DNA of 64,000 nucleotides, taken from positions 1 to 64,000 of the forward strand of contig CAYWLS010000024.1 of NCBI GenBank assembly GCA_964458605.1, read 5' to 3'. The notes under the pieces are model-generated. The model was not told the origin of the DNA. It ran no database searches and worked only from the letters and a program-made list of their open reading frames with translations. A program made the translations under genes and the position numbers. Of the stretch, positions 17,962-26,075 are shown in pieces (within the stretch, counting starts at the first letter, position 1; each line of letters opens with the position of its first letter). Origin of the DNA: JBBSNV01 sp964458605. GTDB lineage: Bacteria > Pseudomonadota > Alphaproteobacteria > Reyranellales > JAQSWP01.

Positions 17962-18207
17962 ATGCAAGAGGCTGGCCGCATCGAAACGCTGGACATCACG
18001 GGCGAGGTCTGCCCGATGACCTTCGTGCGCGTGAAGCTGAAACTGGCGCAAATCCCGCCCGCGGGCGAATTGATCGTCAGGCTGCGCCAGGGCGAGGCCC
18101 TCGCCAACGTACCGCGCTCTCTGCGCCAGGAAGGTCACGAGGTAGTGTCGCTGCAGCCGGAGACGGGCGACATCCACCTTCTGGTCGTGCGCAAGAAGAG
18201 CGCCTGA
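17962..18207 (+). CDS. TusA-like sulfur-carrier protein
   Basis: An 81-residue protein of the TusA/SirA fold: DITGEVCPMTFVRVKLKLAQ at the N-terminus, where the catalytic Cys caps the first helix, then LIVRLRQGEALANVPRSL and a C-terminal strand. Typical TusA has CPxP; here it is CPMT, so the second proline is lost. It may be a sulfur relay protein or a divergent paralogue. An in-frame TTG at 17947 is possible; ATG 17962 gives the usual family length. It converges on rimI with a 3-bp gap. Confidence 0.77.
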   Translation: MQEAGRIETLDITGEVCPMTFVRVKLKLAQIPPAGELIVRLRQGEALANVPRSLRQEGHEVVSLQPETGDIHLLVVRKKSA

Positions 18208-18210
18208 GAT

Positions 18211-18693
18211 TCAGCCCAGCGATTTGGCCATGACGATCGCCGCGGCGCTGCCCAGCGCGCCACGGTCGTAATAAGCGGGACGCTTGCCGACCATGGCGAA
18301 GCCCAGATCGGCGTAGAGCCTGCGGGCGGCGAAATTGTCCTCCGCCACTTCGAGGAACATGCGCGTGGCGCCGCGGCCGCGCGCCTCGCCCTGGGCCCGC
18401 CGCATCAGGGCAAAGCCGAGCCCCTGGCGCCGCCGCTCGGGCAGGACCGCCAGCGTGACGATCTCCGCCTCGTCGGCCGCCACCCGCACCAGCACCAGCC
18501 CGGCGGCCTGATCGGCGCCGGCCGGTTGCGCCATCAGGCCGAATGCGCCGGGCATGGCCAGCAACTCGGCGAAGGCCTGGCGGTCCCATCGCTGATCCCA
18601 TTCGGCGGCGAAGGCGGCGGCATGGATCGATGCGGCGCGGTCGAGATCCAGGCCGCCAAAGGCACGCAGCTCGGCCTCGATCGTGCCGGTCAT
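18211..18693 (-). CDS. rimI: Ribosomal-protein-alanine N-acetyltransferase RimI
   Basis: A 160-residue GNAT acetyltransferase. The acetyl-CoA loop is ERRRQGLGFALMRRA (Q/RxxGxG/A type), after the strand AEIVTLAVLP; EVAEDNFAARRLYADLGF and the C-terminal KRPAYY follow, all typical of RimI. Its ATG overlaps the tsaB stop (ATGA), and tsaB-rimI pairing is widespread, supporting the assignment over a generic GNAT. Confidence 0.9.
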   Translation of the reverse strand: MTGTIEAELRAFGGLDLDRAASIHAAAFAAEWDQRWDRQAFAELLAMPGAFGLMAQPAGADQAAGLVLVRVAADEAEIVTLAVLPERRRQGLGFALMRRAQGEARGRGATRMFLEVAEDNFAARRLYADLGFAMVGKRPAYYDRGALGSAAAIVMAKSLG

Positions 18694-19394
18694 CGCGCCG
18701 GCCTGTGCTTGCCCAAGGTGACGTCGGGCGCGCGCAGATAGTAGGGCCGCGGCATGCCCTCGCGCGCGTTGCGCTCGCGCCACAGATCGGCACCCTGCGC
18801 CGCCAGCACCGAGACGAACGCGCCGGCGCGCGGCGGGGCCTGGCTCAGCACGACGCATTCGCCCTGGCGGCCGAGGGCGGCGAATCCCTGCAGCAGCGCC
18901 GCCGCCGCGTCGCCCGCCAGGCCGTAGCAGCCCTGCGGCAGGCCTGCCGCCGCCTCGGCCGGCGCCAGCATGACCGGCGCCGCGCCCGAGGCCTGGACGA
19001 ATATCTCGTCGCGCTTGCTGTCGATGGCCGCCACCAGCCGCAGCGTGGCGTCGCGTCGCTCCGGCAAGGCATCGATCACCGCATCGAAGGTGGTGCGCGC
19101 GGCGAGCGGCCGGTCGAGCGCCAGGGCCAGGCCGCGCGCAAAGGCCAATCCGATGCGGATGCCGGTGAAACTGCCGGGGCCGACCGTGACGCCGATCAGC
19201 TCGAGCGCGGCCGGCTTGACCTTGGCCTGGCGCAGCACCGCCTGCACCATCGGCGCCAGTTGCGCCGCCTGCTGCTGGCTGGGCGCTTCATAGGCCTCGG
19301 CCAGCAGGGCCGGGCCGCGCGCCAGCGCCACCGACAGCGCCGAGCAGGCGCAGTCGAGAGCAAGGGTCAGCGGTTCGGGGGCGGCGCGCTTCAT
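18690..19394 (-). CDS. tsaB: tRNA threonylcarbamoyladenosine biosynthesis protein TsaB
   Basis: Scaffold partner of TsaD/TsaE in t6A37 formation. The 234-residue protein has the ASKHA start TLALDCACSALSVAL, the AAQLAPMVQAVL helix, and GVTVGPGSFTGIRIGLAFARGLA, all hallmark TsaB elements. The second half (residues about 120-234) is less conserved, as usual. The ATG at 19394 (MKRAAP) is preferred over a TTG three codons upstream. It is coupled to rimI. Confidence 0.93.
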   Translation of the reverse strand: MKRAAPEPLTLALDCACSALSVALARGPALLAEAYEAPSQQQAAQLAPMVQAVLRQAKVKPAALELIGVTVGPGSFTGIRIGLAFARGLALALDRPLAARTTFDAVIDALPERRDATLRLVAAIDSKRDEIFVQASGAAPVMLAPAEAAAGLPQGCYGLAGDAAAALLQGFAALGRQGECVVLSQAPPRAGAFVSVLAAQGADLWRERNAREGMPRPYYLRAPDVTLGKHRPAR

Positions 19395-19480
19395 CGGCGC
19401 CAATCGATCATGTTAGGAATGGCCCGGCAAGACCGCGTCGTTCCAAGACCGCGTCGTCCGACGCAGGAAGATGGAATCCT

Positions 19481-20032
19481 ATGGACCTGGTGAGCATCGC
19501 GCCGCCCGATTTCGACCTCGACATCGCCCTGGCCTATGCGACGGCGGCCAACATCACCGGCCGGCCGATCTATCGGCGCGCCGATTGCTATCTGCTGCGG
19601 CCGGCGGCGGAAGCGCTGCGGCGCGCGCAAGCGCAGGCGGCGCGGCTGGGCTACCGGCTGCGCGTGTTCGACGCGCTGCGGCCCAGCGAGGCGCAATGGG
19701 TGCTGTGGAACCACACGCCCGATCCCGAATTCCTGGCCGATCCGCGGCGCGGCTCGCCCCATTCGCGCGGCGTGGCGGTCGATCTCACCTTGCTCGACGG
19801 CCAGGGCAATGCACTCGACATGGGAACGCCGTTCGACGCCTTCACGCCGCGCTCCCATCACGGCGACGCCGCCGTGTCGGTCGAGGCGCAACGCAACCGG
19901 CTGCTGCTGATGGGGCTGATGACGGAAGCCGGCTGGGACTTCTATCGCAACGAGTGGTGGCACTACCAGCTGTTCGAGGCGCGCCAGTACCGGCTGTGGC
20001 GCGACAGCGATCTGCCGCGGCCGATGATGTGA
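19481..20032 (+). CDS. ddpX: D-alanyl-D-alanine dipeptidase (VanX/DdpX family)
   Basis: A 183-residue zinc dipeptidase cleaving D-Ala-D-Ala. The zinc site is visible as SPHSRGVAVD (SxHxxGxAxD) at about residues 92-101 and NEWWHYQLF at about 159-167, giving two His, one Asp and the catalytic Glu. FDALRP supplies the conserved Arg. There is no obvious signal peptide, so it is probably cytoplasmic and used for recycling rather than vancomycin resistance; no vanHA genes are nearby. AGGAAGATGGAA precedes the ATG. It converges on the Bax-like gene. Confidence 0.9.
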   Translation: MDLVSIAPPDFDLDIALAYATAANITGRPIYRRADCYLLRPAAEALRRAQAQAARLGYRLRVFDALRPSEAQWVLWNHTPDPEFLADPRRGSPHSRGVAVDLTLLDGQGNALDMGTPFDAFTPRSHHGDAAVSVEAQRNRLLLMGLMTEAGWDFYRNEWWHYQLFEARQYRLWRDSDLPRPMM

Positions 20033-20042
20033 GTTGCCAAGG

Positions 20043-21134
20043 CTAGAGCGGCTCGGCCCGATCCAGCCGCGCCTCGTCGAGCGGCTTGAGATTCTCGGTG
20101 CGCATGATCAGCCGCACCACGTTGATGTACTGCATGCCCAGCTCCGAATAGCGCAGCAAGGTGCTGGCCAGCGTATAGCCGTCCAGGCCTTCGCCGGTGT
20201 GGCGCAGTTTGGCGCGCTGGTCGCGGAACGCGGCATAGGCCGGATGCGTGTTGAGGTTGAGCGTGTAGGCGCTGACGGCGTCGCTGAGATTGTCGTAGGC
20301 GCGCATCTGGAAGGTGCCCGGCTTGTTGCCGCCGACCGCGGTGTTGCCGCTGCGCGCGGCGAAGTGGAACACGCCGAACAGGGCGTTGCCGACGCGCGCC
20401 GGGTACGACGTCCCCCAGCCGCTTTCGGTGATGGCCTGGGCGATGGCCAGCGAGGGCGGCACCACGTCGACGCGTTTCAACAGCTCGTCGAGATCGGCCA
20501 CCGTGGCGTCGCCGCCCTGGTAACGGTCGGCCAGGTCGTCGAGCCAGGCGCGGTCCTCGCTGGCGATCGGCGCCTTCTGTTCCATCGCCTCGCGCAGCCA
20601 GCGCAGGCGGATGCGATCGGCGGTGATGCTCTCGTTGACCTGCAGCACGATCGGCAGCAGCGCCTGGATGAACAGCTCCTTGCGCTTCTCGACCTCCGGC
20701 GTCTTGCCGAGGTCCTGGGGCAGGCGCGTCAGGGTCAACGGCGGCACGGCCTTCTCGCCGCTGCGGATGTCGTCGAGGCTGTAGTCGCGGGAATCGAACA
20801 CCGAAGCCAGCTCGGCGGTGCGCTGCACGGTCAGCAGCATGGCCGGCGGCGGATCGTTGGTCGGCGCGGCCTGGATCTGGTTCTGCGGCCGGATCGGGTC
20901 GAGCGTGGCGGCCGGCGGGGGCAGCAGGGGGGCGTCGCTCAGGCTGGAGAGCTGAAGGGACAGGACCGCATCGGCATCCTGGACGGGCATCTCGGCGGGA
21001 TGCGGGATGGACGCTTCCAGGGCGTGATGGGAGGCGGCGAAGGCGCAATAGATGAAGGCGCCGAGCAGCAGGGCCGCCAGGGGGGTGGCGTCGGATTTGC
21101 GTCCAAACACGAAAAAGCGCACGAGCTTAGGCAT
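20043..21134 (-). CDS. Bax-like glucosaminidase-domain protein
   Basis: A 363-residue protein with a single N-terminal transmembrane/signal helix (ATPLAALLLGAFIYCAFAA, residues 16-34). A Pro-rich linker follows, then a C-terminal glucosaminidase domain at about residues 220-350. Conserved blocks are AIAQAITESGWGTS with the catalytic Glu, NALFGVFHF, RAYDNLSDAVSAYTLNLN, and TLLRYSELGMQYINVV. E. coli Bax is the nearest named relative. It probably trims peptidoglycan from the periplasmic face. The nearby VanX-type dipeptidase is a suggestive cell-wall neighbour. Confidence 0.82.
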   Translation of the reverse strand: MPKLVRFFVFGRKSDATPLAALLLGAFIYCAFAASHHALEASIPHPAEMPVQDADAVLSLQLSSLSDAPLLPPPAATLDPIRPQNQIQAAPTNDPPPAMLLTVQRTAELASVFDSRDYSLDDIRSGEKAVPPLTLTRLPQDLGKTPEVEKRKELFIQALLPIVLQVNESITADRIRLRWLREAMEQKAPIASEDRAWLDDLADRYQGGDATVADLDELLKRVDVVPPSLAIAQAITESGWGTSYPARVGNALFGVFHFAARSGNTAVGGNKPGTFQMRAYDNLSDAVSAYTLNLNTHPAYAAFRDQRAKLRHTGEGLDGYTLASTLLRYSELGMQYINVVRLIMRTENLKPLDEARLDRAEPL

Positions 21135-21225
21135 CTCGCCCCTTGCTGTAATTTCGGAACAAAAGCCCGCGCTGGCGCCGTGCGTGGCACCAAACCAGGC
21201 TTAAACGGTCAAGGGAGCGGGAAGT

Positions 21226-21783
21226 TCACTCCGCCGCGCGCACTTCAACCACTTCGGGCACGTAGTGCCGCAACATGTTTTCGATGCCCATCTTCAGGGT
21301 CGCCGTCGAGCTGGGACAGCCCGAGCAGGACCCCTGCATGTGCAGATAGACGATGCCGTCTTCGAAACGCTGGAAGATGATGTCGCCGCCGTCCTGGGCC
21401 ACCGCCGGGCGCACCCTGGTGTCCAGCAACTCGCGGATCTGGCTGACGATTTCGTCCTCGTCACCGGCCGGTTCGCCCGCCGGCTGATCGGCCGCCGCCA
21501 TCGCCAGGACCGGCTCGCCCGAGGTGTAGTGCTCCATGATGGCGCCCAGCACCGCAGGCTTCAGCACCTGCCAGTCGAGGGCCGCTTCCTTGGTCACGGT
21601 GATGAAATCGTTGCCCAGGAAGACCCGGGTCACGCCCTCGACCTCGAACAGGCGCCGCGCCAGGGGCGAGCGAACCGCCGCCTCGGCGTTGGCGAAGTCG
21701 ACCGTGCCGTCGTCCAGCACGACACGACCGGGAATGAATTTCAGAGTCGCCGGATTGGGCGTCTGCTCGGTCTGGATGAACAT
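21226..21783 (-). CDS. nfuA: Fe-S cluster carrier NfuA-type protein (NifU C-terminal family)
   Basis: Delivers Fe-S clusters to apoproteins. The 185-residue protein has an N-terminal Nfu_N domain (MFIQTEQTPNPATLKFIPG, residues 1-85) and a C-terminal NifU domain. That domain has the cluster motif GSCSGCPSSTATLKMGIENML (CxxC) at about residues 150-165 and GGDIIFQRFEDGIVYL before it. ATG 21783 starts the canonical MFIQTEQTPNP; the longer frame is rejected. It lies between uspA and the Bax-like gene behind an AT-rich leader. Confidence 0.93.
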   Translation of the reverse strand: MFIQTEQTPNPATLKFIPGRVVLDDGTVDFANAEAAVRSPLARRLFEVEGVTRVFLGNDFITVTKEAALDWQVLKPAVLGAIMEHYTSGEPVLAMAAADQPAGEPAGDEDEIVSQIRELLDTRVRPAVAQDGGDIIFQRFEDGIVYLHMQGSCSGCPSSTATLKMGIENMLRHYVPEVVEVRAAE

Positions 21784-22089
21784 GCCAGGCCTCCTGTTTC
21801 GTCGAACCGGGCGCATCAGGAGCCCGGAATTGGACTGGAATTAGGCGATCTCTCGGCGAGAGCCGCCCGCCGACATAGGGGGATCGTCCCCCAATGGCAA
21901 GCAAGTTTTACCTCTGTTCAATATAGGGATCAGGGGTCTTTTACGCTAGTACAATGAAATATATCGATAAATAACCTTACAGAATTCATAGGAAATAACT
22001 GGGTCAAACTCTTCGAATGGCTGCGAATCGCCGGCCAAGCCGCAATTCCTCAGCGACAATCCGCGCCGGGCGGGGCCTGGCCGCTGCGC
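21784..22089. other. Intergenic region nfuA-uspA
   Basis: No convincing gene was found. The stretch 21905-22020 is strikingly AT-rich for this genome and probably holds the nfuA promoter. It contains a short palindrome (GGGGGATCGTCCCCC, 21878-21892) and a possible heat-shock promoter. No tRNA or hairpin-plus-T-run terminator was recognised. Confidence 0.6.
21872..21904 (-). promoter_or_regulatory. Possible RpoH-type promoter of nfuA
   Basis: On the minus strand, CTTG and CCTATGT are separated by 18 nt, matching the remembered alphaproteobacterial RpoH pattern CTTG-N17/18-CYTATNT. The start point would be about 80 nt before the nfuA ATG. The match is by eye, and such short patterns occur by chance. 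Confidence 0.3.
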
Positions 22090-22590
22090 TCAGCTGATGG
22101 CGTCGATCTGGGCTTCGGTGAGGCTGCCGGGGACGATGGTCAGCGGCACGCGCAGGCTGGAGGCGTATTTGCCGGCCAGCGCCGTGACCAGCGGGCCCGG
22201 CCCCTCCGGACCGGTCGCCGCCCCCAGCACCAGCACCGAGACGCCCGGATCCTCGGCGATCAGCTTCAGCAACTCGTCGCGTCGATTGCCTTCACGGGTG
22301 ATGGTGCGGGGCAGCTGGCCGGTCAGCGACAACACCAGTTCGGAAAAGCGGTGCTGCACTTCCTCGGCCTGCTCGCGGGCCTCCTGGCGCATCAACTCGC
22401 CCACCGCCGCCCATTGCTGCGGCTCGATCGGGTCGATCACATAGAGCATCGCCACCTTGCCGCCGGTGCGCTTGGCGCGGCGGCTGGCGTAGCGCAGCGC
22501 CACCTGCAGCTCGGGCGTGTCGTCGACCACCACCAGGAAGGTGCGCTCGGTGGCGGCATCGGGAGGGGCGGCAGCCGGCTTGTCGCTCAT
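22090..22590 (-). CDS. Universal stress protein (UspA family)
   Basis: A 166-residue single UspA domain. FLVVVDDTPELQVALRYASRRAKRT opens the fold, VAMLYVID follows, and the C-terminal ATP-loop region reads VLVLGAATGPEGPGPLVTALAGK, then LRVPLTIVPGSL. The G-rich loop fits the ATP-binding subclass. The start MSDKPAAAP is preferred; a frame opening 13 codons earlier (22629) is also possible. UspA next to trpS and nfuA resembles other Rhodospirillales maps. Cytoplasmic stress role inferred from family only. Confidence 0.83.
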   Translation of the reverse strand: MSDKPAAAPPDAATERTFLVVVDDTPELQVALRYASRRAKRTGGKVAMLYVIDPIEPQQWAAVGELMRQEAREQAEEVQHRFSELVLSLTGQLPRTITREGNRRDELLKLIAEDPGVSVLVLGAATGPEGPGPLVTALAGKYASSLRVPLTIVPGSLTEAQIDAIS

Positions 22591-22668
22591 GCGAGGATCG
22601 GACGCGTTGTTGGGGGACCGACCCAGCATGGCCGGTTTGTCCGTCCCGTTGCAAGCCCGCCAATGGCG

Positions 22669-23424
22669 TCAATGGCGTCGGAAAACGTAGCCCGCCACCA
22701 GCCCGGCGGTGGCGGCGACGAACACCGCGAACAGGCCGTAGATCAGGCCGTTGTCCTGGGCCAGCTTGGAGATCCAGGCGCCCAGCCCGACCTTGTTGAC
22801 CACCAGCGGCCGCACCGCGGCGTCGATGATGCGGCCCTCGCGCAACTGCAGCACGGTCACGGTGTAGCGGCCCGGCGGCAGGGTGGCGGGAAAGTGCAGG
22901 CTGGCGCGGAACAGCCGGCCGTCGGGATAGCTCACGCCCTTCTCGTCGATGGCATAGAGGCCCTGGCGGATCTTGGCGGCCACCAGCCCCTGGCGATAGG
23001 GCGCCAGCGCCGGGTCGTTGGGCTCGATATCCAGCCCGGCGAAGCTGACCCGGTTGTTGCGCCACACCTGTTCGGGCGCGATATCGGCCAGCGGCCTGGT
23101 GCTGACCACGGTGTGCAGCACCGGCACGCTGGTGAAGGTGGCGCTGCCGCGGTTGACCCAGATGCCGAACACGCGGTCCTTGCGGATCACGGTCTGCGGC
23201 GCCGGCTCGATGCTGCTGACATAGGCGACGATGTCGCTCTTCTGGTCGACCGCGCCGTACAGCAGCACCTCGGTGCCGGAGAAGCCGGAGGTCAGCGACA
23301 CCTGGTCGCGCGCCAGGTCGATGCTGATCGAGCGCTGCAGCGGCTGGGCCAGGACCGGCGCGGCCAGGACCTCGACGGCCAGGATCGTGGCGGCCAGGAC
23401 CGGCAGGGCAGCCAGCGTCCTCAC
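22669..23424 (-). CDS. TIGR02186-like membrane-anchored periplasmic protein
   Basis: A 251-residue protein with an N-terminal signal/anchor (ALPVLAATILAVEVLAAPVLAQ, cleavage near residue 25), a beta-rich periplasmic body (residues 30-215) and one C-terminal transmembrane helix (LIYGLFAVFVAATAGLVAGYVF) with a basic FRRH tail. It matches a conserved alphaproteobacterial family next to TauE/SafE permeases (TIGR02186, from memory). It starts with GTG overlapping the permease stop (GTGA), so the two are coupled. Function unknown; probably a partner of the permease. Confidence 0.8.
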   Translation of the reverse strand: MRTLAALPVLAATILAVEVLAAPVLAQPLQRSISIDLARDQVSLTSGFSGTEVLLYGAVDQKSDIVAYVSSIEPAPQTVIRKDRVFGIWVNRGSATFTSVPVLHTVVSTRPLADIAPEQVWRNNRVSFAGLDIEPNDPALAPYRQGLVAAKIRQGLYAIDEKGVSYPDGRLFRASLHFPATLPPGRYTVTVLQLREGRIIDAAVRPLVVNKVGLGAWISKLAQDNGLIYGLFAVFVAATAGLVAGYVFRRH

Positions 23425-24347
23425 GAGCCGGTCCCCGTGTTGACCAGCTGGTAGAGCTGCTCGGGGGTGACCACCAGATCGACGAACAGCTTGACCGAGA
23501 TCATCACCAGCAGCAGGGCCAGCAGCGCGCGTAGCTGTTCGGCCGGCAGCTTGCCGGCCAGCCGCGCGCCCAGCGGCCCGCCCACCACCCCGCCCAGCAC
23601 CATGGTCATGGCCAGCATCAGGTCGACGGTGTGGTTGTGCCAGGCCTGCAGCAAGGTGACGTTGGCGGCCACGAACACGATCTGGAACGCCGAGGTGCCC
23701 ACCACCATCAGGGTCGGCATGCCCATCAGGTAGATCATGGCCGGCACCAGCACGAAGCCGCCGCCCACGCCCATCAGGCCCGACAGCGTGCCGGCGCCGA
23801 AGCCCAGCGACAGCGGCAGGAACACGCTGACGTAGAGCCGCGACTTGGGGAAGCGCATCTTCAGCGGCCAGCGCGCCACCCAGTAATGGGGGTGCAGCTT
23901 GCGGCGCCGCGGCGGCGTCTTGCCGCGCTGGCGCCACATGGCGCGGCCGCTCTCCACCAGCATCAGCCCCCCCATGACGCTGAGCAGCACGACGAAGGCG
24001 ATGGCGATCACCACGTCGATCTGGCCGATCGACTTGAGGAAGGCGAACAGCGCCACGCCGGCGGCCGAGCCGGCCAGGCCGCCCGCCAGCAGGAAGGCGC
24101 CGATCTGCACGTCGACCGAGCCGCGCCGCCACTGCACGTCGAGCGAAGAGATCGAGGCGGCGATGATCTGCGGGCCCTGGCTGGCGACGGCGACCGCCGG
24201 CGGCACGCCGATGAAGATCAGCGCCGGGGTCATCAGGAAGCCGCCGCCGACGCCGAACAGCCCGCTCATGAACCCCGCCGTCAAGCCGATCGCCACCAGG
24301 ACGATGGCATCGACCGACAATTCGGCAATGGGCAGGTACAATTCCAC
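23421..24347 (-). CDS. TauE/SafE-family sulfite/organosulfonate permease
   Basis: A 308-residue permease with about eight helices in two repeats. Each repeat carries the family glycine motif: GLTAGFMSGLFGVGGGFLMTPALI near residue 25 and FGAGTLSGLMGVGGGFVLVPAMI near residue 185. The central cytoplasmic loop is basic (RQRGKTPPRRRKLHPH). It probably exports sulfite, sulfonates or a small anion; the substrate is not determinable. A GTG start is used, without a clear Shine-Dalgarno. It is coupled to the TIGR02186-like gene. Confidence 0.9.
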   Translation of the reverse strand: MELYLPIAELSVDAIVLVAIGLTAGFMSGLFGVGGGFLMTPALIFIGVPPAVAVASQGPQIIAASISSLDVQWRRGSVDVQIGAFLLAGGLAGSAAGVALFAFLKSIGQIDVVIAIAFVVLLSVMGGLMLVESGRAMWRQRGKTPPRRRKLHPHYWVARWPLKMRFPKSRLYVSVFLPLSLGFGAGTLSGLMGVGGGFVLVPAMIYLMGMPTLMVVGTSAFQIVFVAANVTLLQAWHNHTVDLMLAMTMVLGGVVGGPLGARLAGKLPAEQLRALLALLLVMISVKLFVDLVVTPEQLYQLVNTGTGS

Positions 24348-24546
24348 GACTAGATTTCCACGGCGGGCCCTGGCTTGGCGGCCCTCCCCGGGGCGCCGTG
24401 TTTGTTTTGCGCCCGCTATGCGGCAGGTTCAAGGCTGAGGTGAAGCCAAGCGGAAAACCGCCCAATTCTGCGGCAATCCGCCGCATAAACCGGGCGGCCG
24501 TCCTGCGCCGGCCACCGACCGTCCGGTCGGTGAATCGCCCGGCCGA

Positions 24547-25596
24547 TCACTTCTGCAGGATGTTGATGACTTCGTAGAGCTGGAAGCGGGCACGCAGCAG
24601 GTAGAAGCCCTGGCCCACCAGATGCGCCGGCAGCACGGTCGAATCGGCCCGGCCGTTGAACACGATCCAGGGCTGCAGCAGCGCCGCCTCGCGGAAGCTG
24701 TCGACCATCTGGTTCCACACCGATTCCAGGTTGCGCTCCTTGATCACCGGCGCGAAGTCTTGGCCCAGGTCGCGCAGCACCAGGTAGTAGGCATAGGCGC
24801 GGCCCTTGTTGTTGTAGAAGATGTCGTCGACCTTGGCGTCGAACCAGTCGCCGCCCTGGTTGTGCACATGCTGTTCGATCACCGCCGACATCGAGCCGGT
24901 ATCGGCGGCGATGCGCTCCAGCGCCGCCTGCAGATTGTCGGCGCGGCGCTCGAAGATCGCCTGGCCGCTGGCGAGGCGGTCGTTGTAGGCCAGCAGCGCC
25001 CGGCGCGCGGCCCGGTACTGCGCCTCGGCCGGCTGCTGCGGCCAGATCGACACCGAGGGATCCCACACCCAGCGGTCGCCCGGGTATTTCAGGAAGCCCA
25101 CCGCCTTGTCGAGATCGGGATCGGCCTGGCTGGTGCCGCGCGAGCGGCCGATATGGTCGGTCAGCTCGATGGCGATACGCGACAGGCCGGCGACGATGCC
25201 CATCTGGTAGTTGGGCATGTTGTCCAGCGCCCAGGACGGGATGAAGAACGGATCGTTGGGGGTCCAGCGATGCTGGTCGACCTCGCGGTCGATCAGCGCC
25301 GCCATGGTCGCCACCATCTTGCTCTGGGCCGGGCCGGCGGTGATGCCGGCGAAATCCGGGTTGTCGTCGATGGTGTGGATCCACACCATGCCGACCGGAT
25401 AATAGAGCAGCAGCACCACCAGCACGCCCAGGCCGATGCGTGCCAGGCGGCGCGGCGGCAGGCTGAAGCGCGGCCGCCAGCCGGTCGAGCCGCCGGGATC
25501 GCCGGCGCCGCCGCTGCGGCCGAAACGGCCGGTCAGGCGCTGCCACAACGAACGGCGCGGCGCGGGCTGCGGCGGGTATTCCGGGTCGAAGGTCAT
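24547..25596 (-). CDS. DUF2333 family protein
   Basis: A 349-residue protein with a basic, Pro/Gly-rich cytoplasmic N-terminus (residues 1-50), one membrane helix (IGLGVLVVLLLYYPVGMVWI, about 53-72) and a large periplasmic domain. Recognisable segments include ALIDREVDQHRWTPNDPFF, KYPGDRWVWDPSVS, FDAKVDDIFYNNKGRAYAYY and the C-terminal LRARFQLYEVINILQK. These match my memory of DUF2333, whose function is unknown. ATG 25596 is favoured; an upstream in-frame stretch overlaps the divergent gap to higA. A 199-bp gap to the permease holds nothing I recognise. Confidence 0.77.
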   Translation of the reverse strand: MTFDPEYPPQPAPRRSLWQRLTGRFGRSGGAGDPGGSTGWRPRFSLPPRRLARIGLGVLVVLLLYYPVGMVWIHTIDDNPDFAGITAGPAQSKMVATMAALIDREVDQHRWTPNDPFFIPSWALDNMPNYQMGIVAGLSRIAIELTDHIGRSRGTSQADPDLDKAVGFLKYPGDRWVWDPSVSIWPQQPAEAQYRAARRALLAYNDRLASGQAIFERRADNLQAALERIAADTGSMSAVIEQHVHNQGGDWFDAKVDDIFYNNKGRAYAYYLVLRDLGQDFAPVIKERNLESVWNQMVDSFREAALLQPWIVFNGRADSTVLPAHLVGQGFYLLRARFQLYEVINILQK

Positions 25597-25726
25597 GGCG
25601 GTGGCAGGGACCGTCGGTGAGGAGAACGCCCTATCATGTAGGTGGACTCTGCCGCCGATCAACGGCGCTTGCATGGTTGAGAGCGATCGGAGCAAGGTCG
25701 GGAATTATTGCCGATCGGGTGTCGTC

Positions 25727-26044
25727 ATGGTCGCCAAGCTGCCGACCCAATCCACGCCGCCGGGCGTGTTCATCGCCGAGGATATCCTGGGCGAGTTCGG
25801 CTTGACCCAGGAGCAACTGGCCAAGGCGCTCGGCGTGTCGCGTCGCGCCGTCAATCAACTGGTCAACGACAAGCGCGCCGTCACTGCCGACATGGCGCTG
25901 CGCCTGGGCAAGTTGACCAACACCAGCGCGCAATTCTGGCTCGACCTGCAAAGCGCCTGCGATCTGGCGCGGGCGCAAAATGCCGACGCCAAGGCCCTGA
26001 AGGCAATCAAGCCCTTGCCAGGAACGCGCGCCCGCGCGGCATAA
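25727..26044 (+). CDS. higA: HigA-like antitoxin / XRE regulator, no toxin partner seen
   Basis: A 105-residue protein with the HigA-type layout. An N-terminal segment (TPPGVFIAEDILGEFGLTQE) leads into the helix-turn-helix QLAKALGVSRRAVNQLVNDK, then ADMALRLGKLTNTSAQFWLDLQ. The last motif is typical of HigA/VapI. In HigBA modules the toxin gene normally precedes higA. The 130 bp before it lack a HigB frame, and the next gene is an esterase. It is therefore an orphan or a stand-alone repressor. The start is set at MVAKLPTQ; the upstream frame is weak. Confidence 0.8.
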   Translation: MVAKLPTQSTPPGVFIAEDILGEFGLTQEQLAKALGVSRRAVNQLVNDKRAVTADMALRLGKLTNTSAQFWLDLQSACDLARAQNADAKALKAIKPLPGTRARAA

Positions 26045-26075
26045 TCGCGTCGAACCAGAAACCGGGGGAAATGCG

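Noticed and set aside
25597..25726. Possible HigB toxin before higA
   Set aside because: No frame of adequate length or RelE-like content is present.
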